Under the pieces are notes generated by a model. That model worked only from the letters and a program-made list of their open reading frames with translations, was not told where the DNA came from and ran no database searches. A DNA stretch of 64,000 nt, taken from NCBI GenBank assembly GCA_021772565.1, contig JAJFLR010000028.1, forward strand, positions 1-64,000, read 5' to 3'. This document shows, piece after piece, positions 1 through 9,695 of this stretch (the first letter of the stretch is position 1; every line of letters begins with the position of its first letter). Source of the stretch: Opitutales bacterium (GTDB lineage Bacteria > Verrucomicrobiota > Verrucomicrobiia > Opitutales > JAJFLR01). The translations under genes and the position numbers were made by a program.

Positions 1-240
1 TTTCCAGTTATATTATAATGCTTCATAATTTTTCGGTATTGTTGATGAGATATCATCCCTTAACTCTGATTGCCTTCCGCCAAAAAGCTCCAGGCTTTTT
101 GACAAAACAATGGTAGGGATTTTTAATTGTCGTTAATAGGGAGTTCTAATTGTCGCTAGCCACCACTACCAGGAGCTAACATAGAATTGGGATTGAACAT
201 ACGATTTTAAAATCACAGCAGTATAACAGTTATTTTTGAA

Positions 241-493
241 TATAGCGATTGCCATAAATCTTTTCATTTATAAAAAAATAATCATGGATCACCGCGTACA
301 GCCGTCGTAGCCAAAGGCTACTATGGCGCAGTCGGCTCATTTCATTCCTCGTGATGACAAATTGGTTGTCATTGCGAGCCCTGTGAATACAGGGCGCGGC
401 AATCTATCTAACTTACATTTCTCAATTACTGCATAAAATTTTCGGATAACACATTTTCATTTAAATACGAAAATATTTATGGCAATCGCTATA
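241..493. repeat. MITE-like element, family 'TATAGCGATTGCCATAAA'
   Basis: Terminal inverted repeats TATAGCGATTGCCATAAAT at 241 and ATTTATGGCAATCGCTATA ending at 493; internal ATCATGGATCACCGCG...CTCGTGATGACAA and TTGTCATTGCGAG segments; related copies at 12155-12449 and 19793-19876. Confidence 0.8.
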
Positions 494-612
494 ACAATCG
501 TAAGAAAAAAATTTGTTATTCACTGTTATGATACTTAAGTCTACAGGATAAAAGTAAATTTGAAGCCGCAAGTTTTCATTACCAAATACATTTATAATTA
601 GGGTGAAAAAAG

Positions 613-750
613 GGGGGGCAAACGCAAAATATAAATATTTACCTGAAATTAAATTGCTGATTCAATTTTAGTGTCACTTCGTTTGTGTTTAACTAAATGT
701 ATTACTATTATTAACTATTACGTTAGTATTTAAATTTTGCGTTTGACCCC
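613..750. repeat. REPIN/MITE-like inverted pair, family 'GGGGTCAAACGCAAAATATAAAT'
   Basis: GGGGGGCAAACGCAAAATATAAAT at about 613-635, inverted as AAATTTTGCGTTTGACCCC at 732-750; further copies at 1486, 4152, 5250, 9541 and 10517. Confidence 0.7.
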
Positions 751-761
751 AACAATTCCCA

Positions 762-1100
762 CTAACTGTCGCCATACATTTCACTTATTAAGCGACGGAG
801 AGATGAGGCATGGGATGAAGAGAGCCGATCTATTTTTTTTACCAAACGTGATTTACTGATCGTCCTTATTTGGTCTACGGCTATTTCAGCAGCCTTGTCG
901 ATACATGTGATTTGTATACGAGAACGCCATTGTTGATGAATGCTTGTAGTGAGTGGACAAACTACAACGGTTTCAAGATAAGTATTCATTTCATCCATGC
1001 TGACAATCACAACTGGCCGAGTTTTATTAATCTCACTACCTCGAGTTGGGTTGAGATCAGCCAAATATATGTCATAACGTTTACAAATTTTCAAGGCCAT
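762..1100 (-). CDS. mazF: MazF/PemK-family endoribonuclease toxin
   Basis: YDIYLADLNPTRGSEINKTRPVVIVSMDEMN...VVVCPLTTS...IAVDQIRTISKSRLVKKI is the classic MazF pattern; overlaps the upstream antitoxin by 20 bp. Confidence 0.88.
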   Translation of the reverse strand: MALKICKRYDIYLADLNPTRGSEINKTRPVVIVSMDEMNTYLETVVVCPLTTSIHQQWRSRIQITCIDKAAEIAVDQIRTISKSRLVKKIDRLSSSHASSLRRLISEMYGDS

Positions 1101-1332
1101 CGGCAGTTATCTCTTCCCATTCAGACCAGTTTTCTTTTTCTGCTTTCATATCGGCGAATGTCTGTTTCCAGGAAAGCTTTGCATCTTTTTTTAATGGTCT
1201 AAGCACAATCCGATCCTCTCGGCTTTCTAGTAGTAAACTTTCACGAATACCGTATTTATTCAGTAAATCGCGGTTTAAACGTATTCCTAAAGAGTTTCCA
1301 ATACGTGCCAATTTCACTTCTACAGATTTCAT
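1081..1332 (-). CDS. mazE: MazE/AbrB-type antitoxin
   Basis: MKSVEVKLARIGNSLGIRLNRDLLNKYGI... is a SpoVT/AbrB-like N-terminus; the internal Met at 1332 is the likelier start (ORF track starts at 1371). Confidence 0.82.
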   Translation of the reverse strand: MKSVEVKLARIGNSLGIRLNRDLLNKYGIRESLLLESREDRIVLRPLKKDAKLSWKQTFADMKAEKENWSEWEEITADGLENL

Positions 1333-1481
1333 AGTAATTACGGTAATTACTATTGGTGAGATGTCAACCATTTGTTTATAGTGATTGCCATAACTGTTTT
1401 CGTATCAAAATGATAATATATTGTCTGAAAGATGTATGCAATAATTGAGCAATTTATTCAGCAAACTAAATTTTGTTTTGA

Positions 1482-1510
1482 ATATTTATATTTTGCGTTT
1501 GACTCCTTTT
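1482..1510. repeat. Solo end of the GTCAAACGCAAAATATAAAT repeat family
   Basis: ATATTTATATTTTGCGTTTGACTCCTTTT. Confidence 0.55.
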
Positions 1511-1652
1511 TGTCTTCTTTGAGCCTTCACTAGCTATCTTCTTTCTGAGTGAAGATCCCAGAAATGCATCTATTATTTCATCATTCATTTAATTGATAAA
1601 AGGTTACTAAAATATATTACTCAACTTTTTGTAATTTTGTATTTTAAAGTTC

Positions 1653-2267
1653 TTATAATAACATCAGAGGAAATAGCATGATAAATAGTAAGGAAGAGAT
1701 TGGAACCAACATACAATACAAAAACAATTTGTTTTCCAAATTAGGAAACTTGATCATCAATATACTAAGGCATGTCATCATTAGAGATAAATCGACAATC
1801 CAACTGTTCTGTAGAAAAGAGATCATATCAATTGCCAATTGGCTGATTAATAGAATTTGTAAATGATTCAGTGTAAACGTTTCTTCGTAACCCGGTACTA
1901 CAAAGTTTAATACAAAAATAATAATGGCTAACATCAAATAGACTGCCATCCAATAAGTATAAATTTTGTATACCCTACTTCCAAAATTCTGAAAAAATTT
2001 AGAATTATTAATCAGATTTTTTTCAGTAAAAATTGGTAAAACTAATATGCTAAATATTAAAATTAAAAATGTGTTTAAAACCTTAGATTTCAGTGCTTTA
2101 TGTTGTGTCCAAATATGAACTAAGTTAGTAACGTAACTTAAAATACATAATGATGAGAATATGAAAGTTAAGATGAATAGAAGCAAAAGATTACTCACTA
2201 AAAAATACGATGTTACTAAAAGCAGACCAGATATTGATGAGACTCTGAGTATTACTTTATTTTGCAT
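1653..2267 (-). CDS. Uncharacterised multi-TM membrane protein
   Basis: 204-aa ORF with several hydrophobic helices; no family recognised. Confidence 0.55.
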   Translation of the reverse strand: MQNKVILRVSSISGLLLVTSYFLVSNLLLLFILTFIFSSLCILSYVTNLVHIWTQHKALKSKVLNTFLILIFSILVLPIFTEKNLINNSKFFQNFGSRVYKIYTYWMAVYLMLAIIIFVLNFVVPGYEETFTLNHLQILLISQLAIDMISFLQNSWIVDLSLMMTCLSILMIKFPNLENKLFLYCMLVPISSLLFIMLFPLMLL

Positions 2268-2345
2268 AAGGGATAATTAAATATTACAGTAGTTATATCA
2301 TACACAAATTAAATTCACTTAAATTATAGAAATAATTTTTCAGCG

Positions 2346-2807
2346 TCAATCCCACCACCAATTTAAAAAGTCCGAAGGCAATAAGATCATTAAAAGCAAA
2401 GATATTAAAAAGCTTAAATTATATATACTGATTAAAACTGAATAACTTTTAAGAATTTTCAAAACCAGTGATAATAAGATTAAAAAAGGTACTAGAAAAG
2501 TTGATAACATAAACAATATATACCAGTACATAGTAGTTATTTTAGCATGAACATTTAATAGCTGAGAAAACCCGGCATTGCCAATTACTTTTGGCGATCC
2601 ATCAATCGAATAGTTCATATGAACCACAAGAGAAAATATTAATAAGATATTTATAAGAGTTGGTAATATGGAAATTAAAAAATTACGGCGTGAACAACCC
2701 AAATCTTTCCGCGCATTGTATAGTACTAACAAAGAAGCAATTAAGCTTGGACCATTCCAAATAAACAAAATATATAATGCTACTAACATAATATTATTAT
2801 AGAGCAC
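2346..2807 (-). CDS. Uncharacterised multi-TM membrane protein
   Basis: 153-aa ORF with about four predicted TM stretches, collinear with the neighbouring membrane ORF. Confidence 0.5.
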   Translation of the reverse strand: MLYNNIMLVALYILFIWNGPSLIASLLVLYNARKDLGCSRRNFLISILPTLINILLIFSLVVHMNYSIDGSPKVIGNAGFSQLLNVHAKITTMYWYILFMLSTFLVPFLILLSLVLKILKSYSVLISIYNLSFLISLLLMILLPSDFLNWWWD

Positions 2808-2833
2808 TATAGTATTAAATTCTATTTGTCCAA

Positions 2834-3064
2834 TTATCCAGAACCATCATCTTTTGCTATATCGGTAATAAGCCCTGCTTCATCTAATTTCTTATTAAAA
2901 TAGTTTTCAGATTCGACAACTTTGCTACTCTCAATTTTTATCTGGATGTAACTTTCATCTGGTAGTATAATAATGTAAAATTGAGCAGCTTTGCTAAAAT
3001 TTTTTTCATTGATAAAATCCTTTGTTGGCTCAAAGAATTCTTTGAGATTGTAATGATAGTCCAA
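2834..3064 (-). CDS. Small hypothetical protein
   Basis: 76-aa ORF collinear with the membrane ORFs; no recognised domain. Confidence 0.35.
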   Translation of the reverse strand: MDYHYNLKEFFEPTKDFINEKNFSKAAQFYIIILPDESYIQIKIESSKVVESENYFNKKLDEAGLITDIAKDDGSG

Positions 3065-3284
3065 TCAACTCTTCTTTCTTGACTCCCTCTTTCAGGTAAA
3101 GTGTAGGATGATTATTGATATTAGTAACTGCAATAGCAGCATTTGATTCATAATTTTTTTCTACTTTACAAGCCACTAAAATAAATAATGCAACTTGGTT
3201 AGAAGGATTTTCATTTTGTAAGTTGAATGTTAATGTTACTAATACAGAAAAGTAATGCAGTTTGAATTTGGGTATATTATCAGG

Positions 3285-3992
3285 TTAGTTACCTATATCT
3301 TCATCTCTGATTACTTTTGTTAATGCTGAGGCGATTAAGCCGGAAGGAACCGCTACAATTCCAATGCCGATAATCATTACACCTGACGCAAATAATTTTC
3401 CCCCAGCGGTCAAAGGAAATGTATCACCATAACCGACTGTGGTCAATGTTACTACAGACCACCACAAAGAATGTAACACAGATTTGAATATCTCAGGTTG
3501 AGTCTCAAATTCGCAGTAATAGATTCCAACTGATGAAATATATAAAAAGACAATTGTTGCTATAAAAAATAGAATCATCTCTTCTTTAATACTAATAAAC
3601 GCTAACCTAAAGCGTTCCATAGCTTTTCCATAACGTAATATCTTAAATATTCTGAAAATCCTAAATAATCTTATAATTCGAATTGATCTCAAATCTATAC
3701 CACTCGCTATGTAAAACGGTAGGATAGCCAACACGTCGACAAGACCATAGAAACTAAAAACAAACCTAATTTTCTTATCAGTTATGACTATACGTAAAAT
3801 ATACTCAATGGTAAATAAAACTACAGTCACATTTTCAATAATATTTAGTATTGCAACTGTTGATTTACTTAGGTCAGGAATCGTTTCGAGAGTAAATGAA
3901 ATAAGGGAAATAATAATCAATGCTTGGATGAAGAGATCAAATATTCTTCCCATCTGAGTATCATTTCTTTCAACTATTTTTTTTACACTCAT
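3285..3992 (-). CDS. Voltage-gated potassium channel (Kv-like, 6TM)
   Basis: Selectivity filter TLTTVGYGDTFPLT; S4-like RSIRIIRLFRIFRIFKILRYGKAMERF. Confidence 0.93.
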   Translation of the reverse strand: MSVKKIVERNDTQMGRIFDLFIQALIIISLISFTLETIPDLSKSTVAILNIIENVTVVLFTIEYILRIVITDKKIRFVFSFYGLVDVLAILPFYIASGIDLRSIRIIRLFRIFRIFKILRYGKAMERFRLAFISIKEEMILFFIATIVFLYISSVGIYYCEFETQPEIFKSVLHSLWWSVVTLTTVGYGDTFPLTAGGKLFASGVMIIGIGIVAVPSGLIASALTKVIRDEDIGN

Positions 3993-4151
3993 TAGTTTCG
4001 TGGATCTAGTGTGTTTCGTAGTTACAAATTATATTAATTATTCATTTGCAAACCTCGATCTGACTCGAAGGCGCATAAGTCACTTTTTAGTTAATTTTTT
4101 ATGATTATCTAAAAAGTCCATAAGAATCTTGATGTCTGAAAGACAAAAAAA

Positions 4152-4300
4152 AGTGTCAAACGTAAAATATAAATATTATGAATAATATATAGGATGTTTA
4201 AATCGATTAGATTTTCCAATTATTAATCAGTAAGGGAAACGGGATAATTTATTTTGTTTTCTTATTAATAATAACTGTCAGTCAATACGATAAATATTGT
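4152..4300. repeat. Degenerate MITE-like element of the GTCAAACGCAAAATATAAAT family
   Basis: Left end AGTGTCAAACGTAAAATATAAATATT; right part ATAACTGTCAGTCAATACGATAAATATTGTC, also seen near 5255, 9544 and 10677. Confidence 0.6.
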
Positions 4301-4336
4301 CTAATATTTTTGAGCTTAATCACTTTTTGCATTCCT

Positions 4337-4861
4337 TTAAAAATTTATAGGTTCATCATCTGCATTAGTCACACCTTTACTTGCCATTGATATTACCTGA
4401 TCAACCAATGAAATACTTTTTTGTTTTCCTGCGAGTTGTCTTGCCGCCGCATTATCAAGATCAATCTGGATCCCACTATTTCCAGCAAGGACCATTCCAT
4501 CAACTAAATCAGTTAAATTACCGCCTGCCATATAATGGGTCTCTAATAATTGAGCATTCAAACTAAGTGAACTTATCTGGGCCTTCTTTAGACATTTAAT
4601 GATCAACCTAACAGGAGAATTACGAAAGAGCATCATTATTCTTTCAAGAAAAGAGATGTGATAGCACACTATAATTTTATCTTTTTCTTGGCTAGTTTCT
4701 CCTGATTGAATAGATCCTAAATCTGAATTAAATTCATCAACAATAGATTTAGCCTCAGATAAACTGCAATTAAGTTCCTTACGTATTGCAGCAATTGCAG
4801 CAATTTTATTTCCACTCAATATATGTTGTGTTGCTTCCTCTGATATTTGTTTGTTCATCAA
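4337..4861 (-). CDS. Small protein with L7/L12-C-like N-terminal segment and FloA (flotillin-like) region without an SPFH domain
   Basis: N-terminus IAAIAAIRKELNCSLSEAKSIVDEF resembles the L7/L12 C-terminal helix pattern; LLETHYMAGGNLTDLVDGMVLAGNSGIQIDLDNAAARQLAGK resembles the FloA-type LEAHYLAGGNV...AAAIDLAGR segment. Confidence 0.6.
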   Translation of the reverse strand: MMNKQISEEATQHILSGNKIAAIAAIRKELNCSLSEAKSIVDEFNSDLGSIQSGETSQEKDKIIVCYHISFLERIMMLFRNSPVRLIIKCLKKAQISSLSLNAQLLETHYMAGGNLTDLVDGMVLAGNSGIQIDLDNAAARQLAGKQKSISLVDQVISMASKGVTNADDEPINF

Positions 4862-5249
4862 AAATTAATGTAAGATATAAAATAAATTCATTCCAATAAT
4901 CAATACAATCAAAATAGTAGTGTTGAAATATTTGTCGTATCAACTTGTTATGTCCCTCAGTAATTTCATCTAGCCAATCAACTTATAATATTCTTCCTTA
5001 ATATCTTCATCAACTTCAACACCGGCATTACCACCATACAACCTATTATCTTGATCCTTGCGTGGTCCTGAAATCCAAAACTCTTCTCAAATTAAATTAG
5101 CTTTAAAAATAAGCAGTGGAGCTGCAATTACGAAAAGTGGAATATAAAGTATCATAAGCCAATAGTTCATAAAAAATTCAACTGCCTGAATGTATGGAAA
5201 AATTTTCATACGATTATAATATTATTTAGGCTAAAGTGGAAAATTTAAA

Positions 5250-5312
5250 TTTGGTTGTCAATCATTGCGATTGATATTGTCCCTGTTTATATTTTGCGTT
5301 TGAACCTTTTAT
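5250..5312. repeat. Half copy of the GTCAAACGCAAAATATAAAT family
   Basis: TTGTCAATCATTGCGATTGATATTGTCCCTGTTTATATTTTGCGTTTGAACC. Confidence 0.55.
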
Positions 5313-5332
5313 ATTTCTCTTAATTTGGAACG

Positions 5333-8002
5333 TTACTGCCAAATATCCTGCCTTTTAACTTTATCATGAAATGTTGTAGAAAAGGCTTTCATCTTCGCTT
5401 TCAGAAGTCTTTTACGCCCTTCTGGTGTACGTGTATAAATAAGTTCTGAAAGACTAACATTTTTACACCAAGACTTATAAAAGATCATTGCATACTCTTT
5501 TTTGACGGCAAACCTCATAGGTAAAGCATGGTAATCATCTCTCATTGCACCTAAAAATTTTCCTTCGCGAAGAATCATATATCTTGGGTTTTTGATTGGT
5601 GCCAAAATCTCAGTCAAACAATCGGCAAATAGTGAAGACTCATAAAAAGTAGAACCTGATAATGAAAGATAGTATGTACCATCAACATGTTTTGTGACAT
5701 TAACTTTCATTTGTCGAATAGAGGTATCAATAAATCCTGCCTGACATAATGCTTCCGCCAAGGATTGGCCAATTTGTTTTAAAGCACCATCAATAGGTAA
5801 ATATAGAAAAAGTATTTTAATTACAGATAATGTTTTTGGTAGTGTGTAAATAAGAGCACCAATAATTGCTGCCAAAAAATATAACAATAATTGCGAACCT
5901 GATTGAGGCTCTAAATAAAAAACTGACGCTACTACAGCAATAAAAATTCCAGTAATTTGCACTAACAAATAACTAAGAGAATGCTTCAAAATGAAACCAC
6001 GGAGTTTGGGTGTTTTATTAGTTTTAACAGATGGAATAACTCGAGCTGTTTCATCAAGAGTCAATGCACTATTCCATCTTTCGCTAATAGTCTGTAACTT
6101 GTGAAATCGATGTGACATTTGCCTGTTATTACTAGTGATTGGAGCTATTTCACTGAGAGCGTTATAAGATGGGTTTACATTGGTATTCATTCGATCAAAA
6201 CCACTCTCAATGGTTAATTCTTTCTCAGATAGTCCGACAAAAGTTTCAAAGCGTTTTTTTAAGTTATTATAATCACTCCAACCGGTAAATGATTTAGTAT
6301 TTATTGCAACAAGGTGCCAAATCGAACTTGTCTTTTTTAAATCATTTTTGTTGATTCTTATTGCGCGACCACGCATTTGATTGGTCAACATAAATGAACC
6401 TACAGTACTAGCAAGAACCAGTGAATTAATTGCAGGTGCGTCCCAACCTTCACCTAATAATGAACGAGTACCAATAATTACTTTTATATCACCATTCACC
6501 AACAAAGCAGTAAAGGCATTTGTTAGTTGGTTTAGAGGACCTGTTACTATTAGATACTCCTTGTTAGTTTGTAAAGGCTCAAACTTAATTTTAATTTTAT
6601 CAACATGATTAAGTAATATTTGCAGCTTGTTAGCGGGAATTATGCTTAACCGTCCAGTGAGTAAGCTTACCTGATCAGAAATAGGAGATGAAAATGCTAT
6701 GGACTTAAATAGAGGCCATGCTCCTAAATTAATATTTCCAGTGTCTAATCCGGATGTCAGTGACTCATCTCGAATATAATCTGTTAAAAACACTTGACGT
6801 AGACTCTCACCTCTATGTTCGTATTCGAGCTTGTGAATAGTGTTGCAAGCTTCAACTTTGGAAGAGCTTAGAGAAAGAGATCTTTCTATTCTCCTTGATC
6901 TCTCTAAAGAAAGTTCTCGTTTATGCAAAAGCTCAGATGTTTTGAGTTGTTTTTTTAGATGATCAACAAATTTTTTCTGATCCTCATTATGTTGATATGT
7001 TTTTGAAAATAGCATAGCTTCAACGAGAACTTGCCACCAATGACGTCCTATTTCTGGGATATCTGCATTAGTAAGATCCAATAGCTCCATAAGGCCTTCA
7101 TGGTCAGGAAACTCCTTGGCTTTCATGAAACTCAGAATAGCTATAGCAATTTCTGGCTCTCTGATAACTTCTTGATCAATTTCAGAAGAATGTAGCCAGG
7201 GATGCGATAATACTATTTCCCCAAATACTTTATTATCAAACAAAGTATTGCAAAGCGTTAAAACTCTATCGTCGTATTCTTTTATCTGATTTTTTTCGAT
7301 GACTGATGCATCGCAAGCCCATATAAAATCCTGATGAGCACAAAGGGTTCCGGCTTTAACTAGCTCTGGAACAGAAATCTCTTCATCAATAGAACCACAT
7401 AATTGTTCATACCTTACCCATTCATGACCTTCTGAATCATATGGTGGGGTTGCAGTTAATGATACAAGTATAATATCTGAAAAATAATCACAAATTTTTT
7501 CCAGTACCTTCCACCATTCCGCTCTGAGATGATGTGCCTCATCCAAAATAAGAACTTGAATATTATTCTCTTCAATTACTTTTATAAAACTATTTAACTC
7601 ATCATCTTTTAGACCAGTATCTTTTTCAAGCAATAGACCTTCATCTTTTTCAGAGTCCAAATCATCAGCAAATTTAGCATGTAATGCTTGATAGGTAATT
7701 GAAGTTAAAATTTTAGGATTCATAATAGAATTACTCACCCAATCTAGTTGAGTAACGTCATCAATATCACAAAAGTCTTTCAAACGTGAAATCCATTGAT
7801 CTCGGATAACTCTAGTTGGTGATAGAACCAAAGTTGATTTCCCTAAAAGTCTAAATACTTCTAATCCTAAAGTAGTTTTACCAGCACCCGGTGCAGCAAC
7901 AACGTGTAGACGTTGATCATTTAAATGATCCTTTAATGCCTGTAATACACGCTCTTGATAAGGACGCCAAGGATAGCGGAACTTTAATGTTTCAAATGGC
8001 AT
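5333..8002 (-). CDS. SF2 DEAD/DEAH-box helicase with C-terminal transmembrane hairpin
   Basis: Walker A APGAGKTTLG, motif II LDEAHH, SLTATPP, motif VI-like NQMRGRAIR; hydrophobic pair LVQITGIFIAVVASVFYL and LLLYFLAAIIGALIYTL near residue 700. Confidence 0.85.
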   Translation of the reverse strand: MPFETLKFRYPWRPYQERVLQALKDHLNDQRLHVVAAPGAGKTTLGLEVFRLLGKSTLVLSPTRVIRDQWISRLKDFCDIDDVTQLDWVSNSIMNPKILTSITYQALHAKFADDLDSEKDEGLLLEKDTGLKDDELNSFIKVIEENNIQVLILDEAHHLRAEWWKVLEKICDYFSDIILVSLTATPPYDSEGHEWVRYEQLCGSIDEEISVPELVKAGTLCAHQDFIWACDASVIEKNQIKEYDDRVLTLCNTLFDNKVFGEIVLSHPWLHSSEIDQEVIREPEIAIAILSFMKAKEFPDHEGLMELLDLTNADIPEIGRHWWQVLVEAMLFSKTYQHNEDQKKFVDHLKKQLKTSELLHKRELSLERSRRIERSLSLSSSKVEACNTIHKLEYEHRGESLRQVFLTDYIRDESLTSGLDTGNINLGAWPLFKSIAFSSPISDQVSLLTGRLSIIPANKLQILLNHVDKIKIKFEPLQTNKEYLIVTGPLNQLTNAFTALLVNGDIKVIIGTRSLLGEGWDAPAINSLVLASTVGSFMLTNQMRGRAIRINKNDLKKTSSIWHLVAINTKSFTGWSDYNNLKKRFETFVGLSEKELTIESGFDRMNTNVNPSYNALSEIAPITSNNRQMSHRFHKLQTISERWNSALTLDETARVIPSVKTNKTPKLRGFILKHSLSYLLVQITGIFIAVVASVFYLEPQSGSQLLLYFLAAIIGALIYTLPKTLSVIKILFLYLPIDGALKQIGQSLAEALCQAGFIDTSIRQMKVNVTKHVDGTYYLSLSGSTFYESSLFADCLTEILAPIKNPRYMILREGKFLGAMRDDYHALPMRFAVKKEYAMIFYKSWCKNVSLSELIYTRTPEGRKRLLKAKMKAFSTTFHDKVKRQDIWQ

Positions 8003-8094
8003 TAGCTAAATTTTATATTTTATTATTTTACTACATCATTTAATACAATCCTTAAAAATAGCGTTATTTAAATAGTTAATTGTATATTGAAATT

Positions 8095-8487
8095 TTATTC
8101 AGTATCACTGCTAGTTGGCTCCTTCAAATTAAACGTTGATTTACAATTCATACAAGTGGCTTTTCTAGATTTTAAAGGAACTAACAATCCCAAAACAAAA
8201 AGAAAGATTCCAGTGATGGTTGACAGTGGAATTAGATAAACTTTATCTGAAAAACATTCAGGACATTGCAAAATTCCCTTTTCATTTTTTAATCCAAGAA
8301 TTTCCTGAGCTTCTGTAAAGTCACTTTCAGCAACTTGAAGACGAACACCGCCAATTGCATTTGTAAATAACGAGTTCAGATGAACTGTATTCTCATCAGC
8401 TACGAAGGCATTTATCCCATTACCTTCAAGTAATGCACGAACTGTATGAGCTTCTATAACCGAATTATATGTTCGAATTGTTTTCAC
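8095..8487 (-). CDS. DUF2007 putative signal-transducing protein with C-terminal zinc-ribbon-like/TM region
   Basis: IRTYNSVIEAHTVRALLEGNGINAFVADE...AIGGVRLQVAESDFTEAQEIL; CPECFSDKVY...CMNCKSTF. Confidence 0.75.
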   Translation of the reverse strand: MKTIRTYNSVIEAHTVRALLEGNGINAFVADENTVHLNSLFTNAIGGVRLQVAESDFTEAQEILGLKNEKGILQCPECFSDKVYLIPLSTITGIFLFVLGLLVPLKSRKATCMNCKSTFNLKEPTSSDTE

Positions 8488-8567
8488 ATTAACCCTTCAA
8501 CAAACTCTTCAATTTCAGAGCTCGCTTGTAAAATATCAAAAAAGAGTTTTCTTAACTCATCTTTCAT
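8484..8567 (-). pseudogene. Truncated HepT-like HEPN toxin remnant
   Basis: 27-codon ORF MKDELRKLFFDILQASSEIEEFVEGLM*, resembling the first helix of HepT/DUF86 proteins; overlaps the MNT gene 3' end, and its last ATG-TGA overlap is the start of the DUF2007 gene. Confidence 0.6.
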
Positions 8568-8859
8568 AGATAGTTCTCCGTGTTCTATCTACGACCTTTT
8601 GAAAATATGGATTATTAAACTTCTTATCCATCACAAGATCGACTGTCCTGTTGAATATTCCCTCTAAATGAGATTTCAATTCAAAGTATTGGTCAAAATA
8701 ATCAATATTCTCCTTTTCATCAAATAAAACCAATACGTCCACATCACTACTAGTTGAAAACTTACTCGTGAGTGAAGAGCCAAACAAACCTAATCGCTTT
8801 ACGGGAAGACTTTCGCACAAGCCACATATTTGTGATTTATATTGTTCAATGTTTAACAT
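8557..8859 (-). CDS. MNT-type minimal nucleotidyltransferase (MntA-like antitoxin)
   Basis: LGLFGSSLTSKFSTSSDVDVLVLFDE contains the GSx(n)SDxD nucleotidyltransferase motif. Confidence 0.85.
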   Translation of the reverse strand: MLNIEQYKSQICGLCESLPVKRLGLFGSSLTSKFSTSSDVDVLVLFDEKENIDYFDQYFELKSHLEGIFNRTVDLVMDKKFNNPYFQKVVDRTRRTIYER

Positions 8860-9057
8860 ATAAAATTTGGCTATTTATTATACTTTGGTAAACCAATACT
8901 TATTTGCATAACAGTACAGATACATTGAAAAAATATCTATAGTATTACTTTATAGAGGGGAAAATATATCTATAGTATTATCATATTGGCAATAGAAAAG
9001 TGGAGAAGTAATTGTTGCTATATTTGAATTCAGTCAGTCCACCATTGCATTCCGACA

Positions 9058-9351
9058 CTAAATTCCCCTGCAATTAGAATATAGTTGAATCTTACAGCCG
9101 TCCTTGATCGTTTGTGTGATATTAGGATTAGATTCCAATTGATTAAGAAAAGTAAAATCAACCATCAAGTTACCGGCAGGATCATACATTTCGGCTAGCT
9201 TAATCCACCCTGTAACCCGTAACGGAGATAACTCTGTGTTGCGTAATCTCAGGAAATCGAAAAGACTGGTTCCTTTCGGAATGTAGAAAACTTCGCTCAC
9301 TCTGTCCCAATCATTTTCAACATACACAGTTATATTATCTGTTTCCTGCAC
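9058..9351 (-). CDS. Hypothetical protein, possibly the 3' part of a split gene
   Basis: 97-aa ORF with no recognised domain; overlaps 9330-9536 in another frame. Confidence 0.4.
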   Translation of the reverse strand: MQETDNITVYVENDWDRVSEVFYIPKGTSLFDFLRLRNTELSPLRVTGWIKLAEMYDPAGNLMVDFTFLNQLESNPNITQTIKDGCKIQLYSNCRGI

Positions 9352-9536
9352 AAGAAATTGGCTTGGTATCGGAATTTCTGTACGGATATCCTGTGCTGTT
9401 TCAGATTTCCGTGAAACATGAGGCTCCGTTTAAGACCGCTCCCAGAAGACTCCATTTTCACACATCCAATTGTAATTGTAGACACAATAGCAACTAGTAT
9501 CAGAATGCAAAAAGGGATTTTGTTCTCTGGTTTCAT
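9330..9536 (-). CDS. Hypothetical lipoprotein-like/TM leader ORF
   Basis: MKPENKIPFCILILVAIVSTITIGCVKMESSGSG looks like a signal/TM segment with a possible lipobox. Confidence 0.35.
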   Translation of the reverse strand: MKPENKIPFCILILVAIVSTITIGCVKMESSGSGLKRSLMFHGNLKQHRISVQKFRYQANFLCRKQII

Positions 9537-9540
9537 ATTG

Positions 9541-9590
9541 TTAATAACTGTTAGTCAATGCGACAAATATTGTCTTTATTTATAAGTTGT
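9541..9590. repeat. Partial copy of the GTCAAACGCAAAATATAAAT family (inner right part)
   Basis: TTAATAACTGTTAGTCAATGCGACAAATATTGTCTTTATTTATA. Confidence 0.55.
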
Positions 9591-9695
9591 GAAAACGCAC
9601 ACATAAAAGTTAATTGAGTACTTATTCAATTTGTTACTCCACATCTTATTCAACTATTGATAAAATTTGAGCTCACTTAATTTAACGTTTGATAG

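Noticed and set aside
870-1202. Plus-strand ORF of 110 aa
   Set aside because: Antisense to the well-supported mazF/mazE genes.
8446-8667. Plus-strand 73-aa ORF
   Set aside because: Antisense to the MNT/HepT-remnant/DUF2007 junction.
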